64,000 nt of DNA. Source: Paenibacillus sp. FSL H7-0326 (GTDB lineage: Bacteria > Bacillota > Bacilli > Paenibacillales > Paenibacillaceae). Position numbers and translations under genes: made by a program. Shown piece after piece: positions 1 through 9,000 of this stretch. How positions within the stretch are numbered: the first letter of the stretch is position 1; the number at the start of each line of letters is the position of its first letter. The stretch is taken from contig NZ_MPVN01000005.1 of NCBI RefSeq assembly GCF_001955535.1, positions 124,001 to 188,000 of the forward strand, in the 5' to 3' direction. A model generated the notes under the pieces. The model searched no databases. It saw only the letters and a list, made by a program, of their open reading frames with translations, and was not told where the DNA came from.

Positions 1-105
1 CTCATCATTAAACCTTTTATAATTAAGGATGACTTTGCAGAGGATGTGCAGGAAGATCAGTTCATTGCAGGACTGGAAACCAAGATTGACCTGTCGGGGA
101 ACTGA
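1..105 (+). CDS. C-terminal end of an unrecognised protein (partial)
   Basis: An open frame enters from the left edge and stops with TGA at 103-105, giving 34 residues. It ends in an acidic stretch (DDFAEDVQEDQ) followed by GLETKIDLSGN. A good intrinsic terminator follows 37 bases later, which supports this as a true gene end. I do not recognise the family, and the rest of the gene lies outside the window. Confidence 0.5.
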   Translation, partial: LIIKPFIIKDDFAEDVQEDQFIAGLETKIDLSGN

Positions 106-141
106 GAAAGTAACTGTTGCTCTAAAATAACAGAGTTATAT

Positions 142-174
142 AGAAAACAGACTGCGATATGCAGTCTGTTTTCT
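142..174. terminator. Intrinsic terminator, perfect 14-bp stem
   Basis: The arms are 142-155 and 161-174 with a five-base loop. The right arm ends in a T-rich stretch, so it serves the plus-strand gene ending at 105. The left arm carries an A-run, so it may also stop transcripts from the minus-strand gene at 217-453. Confidence 0.8.
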
Positions 175-215
175 TGTGTTTTGTGTTTTGTGTTTTGTGT
201 TCTGTATTCTGGATT
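174..215. repeat. 7-bp tandem repeat (TTGTGTT)
   Basis: Four perfect copies of TTGTGTT run from 174 to 201. Two decayed copies follow (CTGTATT at 202-208, CTGGATT at 209-215). The array begins inside the terminator tail and ends just before the stop codon of the minus-strand gene at 217. Confidence 0.85.
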
Positions 216-216
216 C

Positions 217-453
217 TTACGTCCAAGCCCAGAGAAATCCATCCCGATCCCAGGCAATTCTTCCTTTATGCAGCTTACGAAATGCCTTCTTCACTTCCTT
301 CTCCAAGGAAGCATTTCCATTCTCATTCACATATACAAACTCTTCTCCAAAGTGCTCTCGTACATATTCAATCGCCTCTGTCTGATAGAGATTCCCTTTG
401 AACCGGATCGTCTCTACCATCCATTCAGCAACCTGCTGTGGTGTATATTCCAT
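217..453 (-). CDS. Small conserved protein, DUF6953-like
   Basis: This 78-residue soluble protein begins MEYTPQQVAEWM and carries a central FVYVNENGN segment and the C-terminal pattern FRKL-x(7)-W-x-R. The order resembles the small DUF6953 family of Bacillus and Paenibacillus, which has no established function. The family name is from memory and tentative. There is no signal peptide or membrane segment. An AAGGAG ribosome site lies at 466-471, 12 bases before the ATG, and supports the start. It looks monocistronic, with the tandem repeat and terminator just past its stop codon. Confidence 0.7.
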   Translation of the reverse strand: MEYTPQQVAEWMVETIRFKGNLYQTEAIEYVREHFGEEFVYVNENGNASLEKEVKKAFRKLHKGRIAWDRDGFLWAWT

Positions 454-745
454 ATATTTTGATTTCTCCTTGAGCTGCCACTTATTTTATCCCATACGAC
501 TTCACGACATTAATCCTACACATCATGTATATTTCTTATGATGAACTTTCCTTTGCTTAGACATTCGTGATAAAATTAAAAGATGTGCCATTTGATACAT
601 ATACAATTGAGAATGATACAGGATGCTCCTATTTTAATCCATCATCTCCTGTAAATAAAGATTTTGCGTCAATCTAGATCTTCTACAGATGAAATGGCAG
701 GATGCAAAATCCTTAAATATATTAAAAACAAAAAAGGAGAGTTAA

Positions 746-1606
746 ATGAAGAAGCACGGATTGCTGGAACATATTCGCAAGATCATTATGATTATTATCG
801 GTGCGGTCATCACTGCTTACGGGCTGGAAGCCGTACTCATTCCTAACGATGTTATCGACGGTGGTGTGACAGGTCTCAGTATCATGGGATCCTCTCTGTT
901 CGGACTTCCGCTTGGCGTATTCCTCTTCGTCTTGAATATTCCTTTTGTCTATCTCGGCTATAAGCAGGTCGGTAAGACCTTTGCCTTAATGAGTGTTGTC
1001 GGGATTGTTGCTCTGTCTATATCTACGGTGGTTCTGCATCATGTGGATACGATTCTGGGACCAGAGGACCCGCTCCTCGTTGTCCTGTCTGGCGGAATGC
1101 TGCTCGGGATCGGGATCGGGATTGTACTGCGTAACGGGGGTGCGCTGGATGGCTCTGAGGTACTGGCTGTTCTCGTATCACGCAAGATCCCTTTCTCTGT
1201 CGGAGATATTATTCTATTCCTTAACGCCTTCGTCTTCATTGCGGCAAGCTTCGTGTACAGTCTGGAAAGTGCATTGTACTCTGCTCTGACCTACTACATT
1301 GCGAAGAATGTGATCGATATCATCCAGGTCGGTCTGGAAAAATCCAAATCGGTACGTATTGTCAGTCAAAAATCGGTGGAGATCGGGGATACCATCCAAT
1401 CCCGCCTGGGGCGGAACGTAACCTATACCCCTGGCCGGGGCGGCTTCTCTAATGAACAATCAGAAATCCTTAACTGTGTTATCAACCGTATGGAAGAGAA
1501 CAAGCTGCTGACCATCGTCAAAGACATTGACGAAAGTGCCTTTGTTGTCATCTCGGATGTATCCGAGGTTCGCGGCGGCAACTTCAAGAAACGAGACATT
1601 CACTAG
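746..1606 (+). CDS. YitT-family membrane protein (DUF161 plus DUF2179)
   Basis: The 286-residue protein starts with a short basic segment and five or so hydrophobic helices (about residues 10-175). The YitT hallmarks IPNDVIDGGVTGLS and NGGALDGSEVLA are visible. A soluble DUF2179 domain of about 80 residues follows (roughly 205-285), ending VVISDVSEVRGGNF. The family is an integral membrane group with no proven substrate, often annotated as a putative transporter. The start is supported by an AAAGGAG site at 733-739. A terminator lies directly downstream and the next gene converges on it, so it is a single-gene unit. I see no clear promoter in 454-745. Confidence 0.9.
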   Translation: MKKHGLLEHIRKIIMIIIGAVITAYGLEAVLIPNDVIDGGVTGLSIMGSSLFGLPLGVFLFVLNIPFVYLGYKQVGKTFALMSVVGIVALSISTVVLHHVDTILGPEDPLLVVLSGGMLLGIGIGIVLRNGGALDGSEVLAVLVSRKIPFSVGDIILFLNAFVFIAASFVYSLESALYSALTYYIAKNVIDIIQVGLEKSKSVRIVSQKSVEIGDTIQSRLGRNVTYTPGRGGFSNEQSEILNCVINRMEENKLLTIVKDIDESAFVVISDVSEVRGGNFKKRDIH

Positions 1607-1618
1607 TATACAAAATAC

Positions 1619-1660
1619 AAAAGCCTGTCCATCAGCTCTTCAGCTGTTAGACAGGCTTTA
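1619..1660. terminator. Bidirectional terminator between convergent genes
   Basis: The arms AAGCCTGTC (1621-1629) and GACAGGCTT (1650-1658) enclose a 20-base loop that holds a smaller AGCT-CTTC-AGCT hairpin. The stem sits between the stop codons of the YitT gene and the permease gene. Confidence 0.75.
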
Positions 1661-1663
1661 TTG

Positions 1664-3010
1664 TTATTTCGTAGCCGGTTTACGGAACTTCATGATCGAT
1701 GTGACGATCAATACCACCAGTACAGCTAAACAAATACTGATGCTGAAGCGGTTCTGGTCATCAATCAGGAAGCCGCACGCAATCACCGACAGGCAGATAA
1801 TCGTAAAGGTCGTAATGTACGGGTAGCCCCATACCTTAAAGGACGGCTGTATAGGATACTGCTTCCGCAGCTTAAGCTGGGATGAAGCAATGCAGATCCA
1901 CACGAGCAGCACAGTGAAGCCTGGAACAGCCATGAGAATCCGGAACAGCTGATCCTGGGAAATCAGCCCCAGCATGGACCCCCCGATCAAAATAACAGCA
2001 CACAGCAGCAGTGTATTATAAGGACTGCCCTTGCGGCTTGTTTTGGTCAGTGCCTTCGGTGCTTCTCCTGCTGCTGCCATGGAATAGAGCATCCGGGATG
2101 CCCCGTAGATTCCCGAATTCGCGGCAGAGAGCACCGCTGTAATCAGCACGAAGTTCATAATGTGAGCAGCACCCGTAAGTCCTGTGGAGCTAAGCACCTG
2201 TACGAAGGGACTGCTCTCCGGACCAAGCTCATTCCAGGGAATGAGACCGCAGATAATGAGAATCGGCAGTGTAAAGAACAGGATGATCCGTAAAATAAAG
2301 TTGCGAACTACCTTCGGCAGAACCCGTTCTGCGTTCTCTGTCTCCGTGAGCGTCAGACCGATCATTTCCGATCCACCATAGGAGAACATGACCACTAACA
2401 GTGCAGAAAATATGGAGGTCCAGCCGTTCGGCAGAAATCCGCCATGGTCCGTATAATTGCTAAGGAATGGCGCTTCGCCGCTAGGAATGATGCCAAAGAT
2501 CAGCGACACACCCAGGACAATAAAGATAATGATCATCGTCACCTTAATGCCGGCAAACCAAAATTCAAACTCTCCAAAGGTACCGACACTAAGTAAATTA
2601 ATAAAGATCACGATCGCCGCACAGCCCAAGCTGAGCATCCACAGCGGCACATCCGCAAACCAATATTGTAAGAAGCTGCCCGCCGCGATAATCTCGATCA
2701 CGCATACAGCCAGCCACATGAAACAGTACATCCAGCCCATAATAAACGAGACTCTCTCGCCAAAAGCTTCCCTTACAAAATCCCTCATGTTGCGATTTGG
2801 ATAGACCGTAGCCATCTCAGCCATGGCCGTCATTACGACGAGAAGCAGCAAGCCCGCGATAATATAGGTGAAGATAACGCCTGGTCCTGCAAGACCAATC
2901 GTTTCCGAGCTTCCCTTGAAGATGCCGGTACCAATGACACCGCCCATCGCCATCAGGCTGATATGTCTAGGCTTCAGCTTCTTCTGTAATGATCCTTCTG
3001 TATTTCCCAT
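1664..3010 (-). CDS. Amino-acid permease, APC superfamily (AAT type)
   Basis: The 448-residue protein has about 12 hydrophobic segments and the N-terminal APC signature RHISLMAMGGVIGTGIFKGS, whose glycine-rich unwound helix binds the substrate amine. Other family marks are TLTETENAERVLPKVV in the middle and GASRMLYSMAAAGEAP with KTSRKGSP further on. The family imports amino acids by proton symport. The substrate cannot be fixed from sequence; GABA, proline, histidine and branched-chain permeases share these motifs. A GGAGG site precedes the ATG. It is transcribed alone, with a terminator shared with the YitT gene. Confidence 0.93.
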   Translation of the reverse strand: MGNTEGSLQKKLKPRHISLMAMGGVIGTGIFKGSSETIGLAGPGVIFTYIIAGLLLLVVMTAMAEMATVYPNRNMRDFVREAFGERVSFIMGWMYCFMWLAVCVIEIIAAGSFLQYWFADVPLWMLSLGCAAIVIFINLLSVGTFGEFEFWFAGIKVTMIIIFIVLGVSLIFGIIPSGEAPFLSNYTDHGGFLPNGWTSIFSALLVVMFSYGGSEMIGLTLTETENAERVLPKVVRNFILRIILFFTLPILIICGLIPWNELGPESSPFVQVLSSTGLTGAAHIMNFVLITAVLSAANSGIYGASRMLYSMAAAGEAPKALTKTSRKGSPYNTLLLCAVILIGGSMLGLISQDQLFRILMAVPGFTVLLVWICIASSQLKLRKQYPIQPSFKVWGYPYITTFTIICLSVIACGFLIDDQNRFSISICLAVLVVLIVTSIMKFRKPATK

Positions 3011-3183
3011 TCGTATCCTCCCTGATGCATTTCATGCTAGTCATTTTATTTACGTTACACACACGTACACGTATGTATTCTTGCAAATGTATTTCTCAGT
3101 ATATCCTATTCTTCAACTGGAAGCACTCAGAAATCCGCTGCTTACCATAATCTGCAGCCCTGTGCCTCCCTGCCTCCAATTAT

Positions 3184-3215
3184 AAAAAAACAAGAGACGC
3201 CTTGAGCGCCCCTTG
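3184..3215 (-). terminator. Terminator of the DUF456 gene
   Basis: Read on the minus strand, a 10-bp stem (3191-3215, two G-U pairs, five-base loop) is followed by seven U residues (3184-3190). It lies 38 bases past the stop codon of the 3253-3735 gene. Confidence 0.8.
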
Positions 3216-3252
3216 CTTGAAAGTCCCATATCAAGTTGCTATCCGCCCTGCC

Positions 3253-3735
3253 CTATATGATCGCATCGAGAATGAACCATACGATCATCAGCAGCTGAAT
3301 AAGGATTTTGGCGATGCTTCCTCCGAGGAATCCAATGATGGTTGCAAAGCCGACTTTGACCGATTTCGAAGCATCCTTGTGAATGATAAATTCGGTTACC
3401 AGCACGGCTAGGAACGGCACAAGCAGAATCCCGAAAGGCGGAAGGATGAACGAGCCTACAATGGTCGCAATGGCTGCGATCGTCTCCGAGGTCTTCGATC
3501 CTCCGTACTTTTTAACGAAATAGCTGTTCGCTATGATATCCGCGGCAATAATAACGACGGTTAGTATCGCCATACTAACCCAGAACCACCAGGACAGCTC
3601 CTCTGAATTAATGAGGAATTGATAAATGGCGAAGCCACCCCATATGGCCAGAACAGACGGAATGATCGGATACACAATGCCGACGAAGCTAAGTATGAAT
3701 AATACAATAATTAAGGTCCACCACAAAAAATCCAT
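3253..3735 (-). CDS. DUF456 membrane protein (YqgC-like)
   Basis: This 160-residue protein is almost entirely hydrophobic, with about five membrane segments. Family marks include the N-terminal GIVYPIIPSVLAIWGG, then GGSKTSETIAAI and the proline/glycine-rich FILPPFGILLVPFLAVLVTEF. DUF456 proteins (YqgC in Bacillus subtilis) are inner-membrane proteins of unknown function. A CTCCCT-complement ribosome site lies just upstream of the ATG. It ends in its own terminator. Confidence 0.88.
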   Translation of the reverse strand: MDFLWWTLIIVLFILSFVGIVYPIIPSVLAIWGGFAIYQFLINSEELSWWFWVSMAILTVVIIAADIIANSYFVKKYGGSKTSETIAAIATIVGSFILPPFGILLVPFLAVLVTEFIIHKDASKSVKVGFATIIGFLGGSIAKILIQLLMIVWFILDAII

Positions 3736-3861
3736 CTATGTACCTCCCTTAGAACCTATGTTTATCTTAGTTTATGCCATTTAAGTCTATTTTAAAAATA
3801 GTCCCAAGACGGTTTCTGGGCTAGACCTCCGTCCAGGATGAATACAGAACGAGTTCCCGCA

Positions 3862-4329
3862 TCAACCCTTCTCCTCCATATCCACGATTGAGTACAAGGT
3901 TACGGGATAGTTATTAAATACCCTCTGAAGCATTCGGTATACCTCATTCCAATCCGTCCCATTACGATCCGCACCTATCCTGTAAGGCAGCGCAATAGAG
4001 AGATCCCGGGCTTCTGCGTAGATGCGAAGCTCAGTCAACGCCTGCTCCAGTGCCTTGATGCTTGTCAGCTTTTTTCGAAAAAAGCTCTTCTTATAATGCT
4101 TCTGTCCAAACAGGTTCGCTATGTACTTATCCTTCGTCTTCACAATCTGCATCTGCCCAAGCGGAGAAATCTCACTGTTCGTCAGTGAAATATAGGCGGC
4201 ATAAACTTCAGGGTACTCATCTCTGATCTGTTTGGATATTCTGCTGCGCATGACCCCCATACAATTCACCTGGTGACCAATAATGTCTTCTGCAGCCTTA
4301 AGGAGCTCGCCCTTCTCGAATGTAATCAT
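3862..4329 (-). CDS. Macro-domain protein with altered ADP-ribose loops
   Basis: The 155 residues follow a stand-alone macro domain from end to end: GHQVNCMGVM near residues 17-26, then YPEVYAAY, NLFGQKHY, and ALPYRIGADRNGTDWNEV near 110-130. Macro domains bind ADP-ribose and often hydrolyse its derivatives. In related proteins the first loop reads NCxGVMGSGIA and the second GCGxGG. Here they read NCMGVMRSRISK and GADRNG, so key glycines are replaced by Arg, Asp and Asn. The fold assignment is firm; binding or catalysis is doubtful. No toxin, sirtuin or ADP-ribosyltransferase gene sits nearby. It is transcribed alone. Confidence 0.82.
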   Translation of the reverse strand: MITFEKGELLKAAEDIIGHQVNCMGVMRSRISKQIRDEYPEVYAAYISLTNSEISPLGQMQIVKTKDKYIANLFGQKHYKKSFFRKKLTSIKALEQALTELRIYAEARDLSIALPYRIGADRNGTDWNEVYRMLQRVFNNYPVTLYSIVDMEEKG

Positions 4330-4522
4330 CCTTTTACTCTCCTGTTTAAAATAATAAACATGGTTTGATATAAATGAACCAAGTGCTATATATATCGGAA
4401 TAGCAGCCCTGTCGGCTTAATGTTCAGGCATTATATCATCAGCCGAAGCTCCTATTCCCCTCTCCTGATCTCATTTGTTAAGATGAATAGGTTAGAAGAA
4501 CGGCTGAAAGGAGTCTATGGTC

Positions 4523-5287
4523 ATGTCTCATTTCTTGGACATTCATGGTTTGACTAAATATATCGGCACATCAACCCAAACGATGCTGTTCTCGGGCGTC
4601 GAGGCTCAGGTGGAGCAGGGCGAACGCATCGCTGTCATCGGCGCTTCAGGACAGGGCAAGAGCACACTGCTCCGAATACTGTCGTTACTGGATCGTCCTG
4701 ATGAAGGGGAAATGGAGTGGAAGGGTGTTTCTTACCTGCGCTGTGATCCGCGATGGTGGAGAATGAAGATTACTTATGTCGCACAGCATCCCGTGATGCT
4801 GCCCGGCAGTGTTGAGGATAACCTCAGAATGGTTCATTCCCTGCATAAAGTCCCCTACGACCAAGCTCTTGCACGGCGCCTGCTGGAGAGAAGCGGCCTG
4901 TCTGCACTGGATATACACAAGCGGGCCTCTGATCTGTCTGGCGGCGAGAAGCAGCGGATCGCACTCCTCCGCTCAATGATGCTGCGTCCGGAGGCATTGC
5001 TGCTGGATGAAGTCACTGCATCACTGGATCCGGCAAATGCAGTTCTTGTGGAACAGCTGCTGACGGCATGGAGTGATCAAGAAGGAACGACTTTGATCTG
5101 GGTGACACATGATTTGGAGCAGGCCCGCTCATTCAGCACGACGACCTGGTATATGGGCAGCCATACCCTTCTCGAACGTCAGCCGACAAAACTGTTCTTC
5201 TCTCGGCCTGATACCGAATCGGCCCGCCGCTTCATTACCCAATCTATGGATTCAGATAAGGAGGAGCTATGTCCTTCCTTGCTCTAA
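4523..5287 (+). CDS. fetA: ABC transporter ATP-binding protein, FetA-like
   Basis: This 254-residue ATPase has Walker A GASGQGKST (about 40-48), the signature LSGGEKQR (about 138-145), Walker B ALLLDE (about 158-163) and the switch histidine in WVTHDLEQA. With the next gene it matches the FetA/FetB (YbbL/YbbM) pair, a two-component ABC exporter linked to iron homeostasis in Escherichia coli. I chose the second ATG at 4523: the AAAGGAG at 4507-4513 is nine bases from it but only three from the ATG at 4517. The end overlaps fetB by 19 bases, so the two are translationally coupled. Confidence 0.85.
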   Translation: MSHFLDIHGLTKYIGTSTQTMLFSGVEAQVEQGERIAVIGASGQGKSTLLRILSLLDRPDEGEMEWKGVSYLRCDPRWWRMKITYVAQHPVMLPGSVEDNLRMVHSLHKVPYDQALARRLLERSGLSALDIHKRASDLSGGEKQRIALLRSMMLRPEALLLDEVTASLDPANAVLVEQLLTAWSDQEGTTLIWVTHDLEQARSFSTTTWYMGSHTLLERQPTKLFFSRPDTESARRFITQSMDSDKEELCPSLL

Positions 5288-6018
5288 GTTTCACCATTGT
5301 ATTTGTCATGGTGACGATGCTGATCTCCGTCTGGCAAAAGCTCGATTTGGAGAAGGATATAGCTATTGGAACCATACGATCAGCCATACAACTGCTTGCT
5401 GTCGGCTACATCCTGCAGTTTATTTTCCATACCAAGCATCCTGCGCTGATTCTGCTCATCGTTACCTTTATGATCACGGTCGCTTCAATGAATGCAGGCA
5501 AGCGTGGACAAGGCATTCGGGGTGTCCGCTGGAAGATCGCCTTGTCCATACTGACAACAGAGCTGCTCATGATGGGCTTGCTTCTCGGACTGAACATCAT
5601 TGAGCCGACGCCAAGGTATATTATTCCTATCAGCGGAATGACGATTGGCAATGCCATGGTTGTATCCGGCTTGTTCCTTAACCATATGAAACGTGAAATG
5701 GAGACCTCCAAAGGCGAGATTGAAACTCTGCTTGCTCTTGGCGCTGCGCCCAAACGGGCGATTCAGGATGCACTTAAGCGTTCCGTTAAATCCAGCATGA
5801 TTCCAACCATCGATGGCATGAAGACGGTAGGTATCGTCCAGCTTCCAGGGATGATGACAGGAATGATCATCGCAGGTGCAGATCCGATCGAGGCTGTCCG
5901 GTATCAGATTCTGATCGTATTTGCGTTCACAAGCTCAGCTGCAATCACCAGCATCTTGCTCAGCCAGCTCACCTATCGTGAATGGTTTACTTCAGACATG
6001 CGTCTTCGCGATCTGTGA
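5269..6018 (+). CDS. fetB: ABC exporter permease, FetB/UPF0014 family
   Basis: The 249-residue integral membrane protein has about seven hydrophobic segments. UPF0014 marks are AIGTIRSAIQLLAVGYIL, PISGMTIGNAM, LALGAAPKRAIQ and the long conserved block MIPTIDGMKTVGIVQLPGMM with GADPIEAVRYQ. FetB is the membrane half of the FetAB exporter. An AAGGAGG site at 5258-5264 inside the end of fetA supports the ATG. Iron as substrate is inferred from the family only; no Fur-like box is obvious upstream of fetA. Confidence 0.88.
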   Translation: MSFLALSFTIVFVMVTMLISVWQKLDLEKDIAIGTIRSAIQLLAVGYILQFIFHTKHPALILLIVTFMITVASMNAGKRGQGIRGVRWKIALSILTTELLMMGLLLGLNIIEPTPRYIIPISGMTIGNAMVVSGLFLNHMKREMETSKGEIETLLALGAAPKRAIQDALKRSVKSSMIPTIDGMKTVGIVQLPGMMTGMIIAGADPIEAVRYQILIVFAFTSSAAITSILLSQLTYREWFTSDMRLRDL

Positions 6019-6042
6019 TCTGCTTGTATTATTAATGACAGC

Positions 6043-6087
6043 AAAAAAACGAAGGCTTTCGCCGTTAGACCTGGCGATAAGCCTTCG
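6043..6087. terminator. Bidirectional terminator between fetB and the GDPD gene
   Basis: The arms are CGAAGGCTT with TCGCC and the complements TGGCGA and AAGCCTTCG (6050-6087). The seven A residues at 6043-6049 form the U-tract on the minus strand, so it mainly serves the 6099-9302 gene. Confidence 0.8.
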
Positions 6088-6098
6088 CTTATTAGATA

Positions 6099-9000
6099 TT
6101 AATTGACTTTCACATTGTTCTTCAGGCTGACATTGCCGGCTTTATCTTCTGCGTATACTGTCAACACGTCACCTTTTTTCGAGTTCTTTAATGATACTGA
6201 AAATTCCCCTTTTCTATTCACCGATGCTTTTCCAACCAACTTTTTGCCGTTGTACACATAGACGGTAGTGTCTGACTCGGCCTTTCCACTCATCTTTTTT
6301 ATGGTGATTTCATTAACTTCCGGCATGGATGGTGGTGTTTTATCGATAATCTTGATTTTCTCAAGTGAACTCGTATTCCCCCCTTGGTCAACGGCATAAA
6401 CAGATAGCTCTGTGCCTGCCTTTTGTGCTGGGATATTTATAGAGAAGTTACCTTCGCTATTCGTTATTGCTTCACCTAATACCGTTTTCCCTGCTTTCAC
6501 ATACACAGTAGATCCAGCCTCTGCTGTACCACTCACCGTGGTTGAATTGTCTGCAACAGGGTTTACTTTAGGTTTTGCAGGAGGTTTGTTATCCGCTTTA
6601 ACCGTAATCGTTATGGGTTGTGTATAAATGTGGTATGACTTGTCTACTGATACTTGTTGTGTATAACGCAGCATCGCATGAATTGTTCCTTCCGCTTGAG
6701 CAGTTACCACATTCCCATTAACTTCAACTTTATCTTCTCCATCAATAACAACAATTTCAGGCGCAATATCCTTGGTCTGACGATCATAGGTTTCAATCAT
6801 TGCCTTGATTTCGGTGCTTTCACCTGCATTTAGTTTGAACTCGGCTTGCTTCGGCGTAATACGGGATGCCCACTCAGAAGCCCAATGAGCATAATCCGTT
6901 GTTAATCCATAGATACCAAGTAAAAAGTGATCTGTAAACAGCGCCTCATCTCTGTACGTCCACGGCCATACGGTCACACCACGGTGTTTAGCCGCTTCCA
7001 AAAAGTTTACACCTAATCCGCCATAGCTTGTATTAAAGGTAGAATTCAAATTTTGAACGGTATTTAAAGTAGAACGTAAGGATGGGTACACGTCTGTTTC
7101 ATTTGCAATTCCGCTCGTTAAGTAGCCGATAGACATGCCCGGCATCTGCTCAGCTAATAATAGCAATTGAGATGCATTAAATGAGATCACAGATACTTGA
7201 TTCTCTACGCCTATTTCTTCAATAAGGGATACCAATTTATCAATGATGGCTGGATTACCGGTTTTGATCTCAACAATGTGCTCGACATCTTTTTTGCCTT
7301 TAAATTCTTCAAAAAATTGTCTCAGTGTTGGAATCCTTGCGTCAGGATAAGCTTCTGGAAATTGATCATTCGCAAGAAATTGCTCCAATTCTGCAAGAGT
7401 ATAACTTTCCACTTTTCCGGTTCCATTGGTTGTCCGATCAATCGTTTCATCATGCATGATGACGATATGTCCGTCTTTGGACAGATAAATATCGTTTTCA
7501 ATATGAGTTGCACCTTTTTCATAAGACAGCTTGGCGCCTTCCAATGTATTCTCCGGTGCAAGTCCAGGTATCCCCCGATGAGCAAAAATAAACGGTGTTC
7601 GAGCAAGGGTCACATTCTCATCATAAAAGGATAAAGCGTTAACTGCTTCTTTATACTGATCCGTAACCATTCCGTTCGTGCCCGATGTAATCATGCGGTG
7701 AATATCTACATTTGTTGCAGCTGTGTTGGAGTCTTCTTCCACCCATACCGTCATTAATTTTTTCTGTAGGTAGGAGATATTTTCGATACTTCCTGCACTT
7801 TCCGGCAAGAGCACAATTTTCGCTAAATGGCTGTTGGTTGTCCTCCGAATGTCCATCAATTGTTCTTCGCTGAGTTCACCCGAAACAGGATATTCAATAA
7901 TACCGCGAATAATAGGATAAGCTTCTCTTGTCTTCTTCACCAGCTCCGGACGATCAGACAGTACAAAGGCATCCTCAAGGTCAATACTCTTCAAATAATC
8001 TGTTAAAGGAACAATCGTAGCTTCTTCTTCAATCGCGAAGGCTGGAATTACGGTCTGATCCAATGTTTCTATCACTGATCCGAGCTCATCAATTACGCTC
8101 CCTGCTTCATCTGTTACTTGCAGGCGGCTGTTGACATGGAGAATGGCTGTGGCCGGACGCGTGCCTTCCACTATAGATTGCAGATCTTCACTTGAATCTA
8201 CTTCTGTAACGATTGTCGGTGCAAGGGAAATGTTCGTTTCCGGTTCTTCAACATGAGTGAAGTTATCACCGGGCTGGACTACCTCAGGCAACGCCTCTGT
8301 GTGGAGTGTTACTTTGATATTATCCACCTTTGTTAAACTACCAGCGGCTTGGAATCCAATTCTTCCGGTTGAATAATGGGTTGCAAGATCTGTATCAATG
8401 AGTAATTCATCATTTATTAATTCCTGCACTCTGTTACCTTGAGCAATCACTGTATATCGGTACATTTGATCCGCAGCGATTGCCTCACTGAATGAATTTT
8501 TGGCAGCAACGTTCCATGCGTTTTCTGGAGTTCTTTCTGCAAATTCAACCCCGTTCGCTGCTGTTGAATTTTGACGGACAGCCATTTGATAGTAAGGGTA
8601 GCTATGGTTCTGAACACGGTACATGATTGAATGCCAACGGCTGTTATCATTTGCAGCTAGGTGGCTAACATCTGCTTCTATTTTATAATTACCGAACAAG
8701 CCCAAATATTCGGGAAGAAGTACGCCTTTGCCCCCACTGTTATTGCCTCTTCCATCAATTTCAAGGGCTCCGGACTTCACACTAATCTCTTCATCGGTTG
8801 TACTGCTAAGCTTAGACCAATCCTGAGGGATACTTCCATCTGCTTGGTCATTAAAATCTTCTTCATAGAGGACATATTCTTCCTCATCCTCTCCTTTAAC
8901 TACCAGAAGTACATTAGCAGAAGCTCCTTCTCTTGTAACCGTTAATGGATAAACCCCATTTTGATGGGCAGTCATCGTATCTTCTGTGATCTCTATTGCA

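Noticed and set aside
5109-5603. A 164-residue plus-strand frame across the fetA-fetB junction.
   Set aside because: It overlaps two genes with clear family motifs in another frame and has no recognisable domain or ribosome site.
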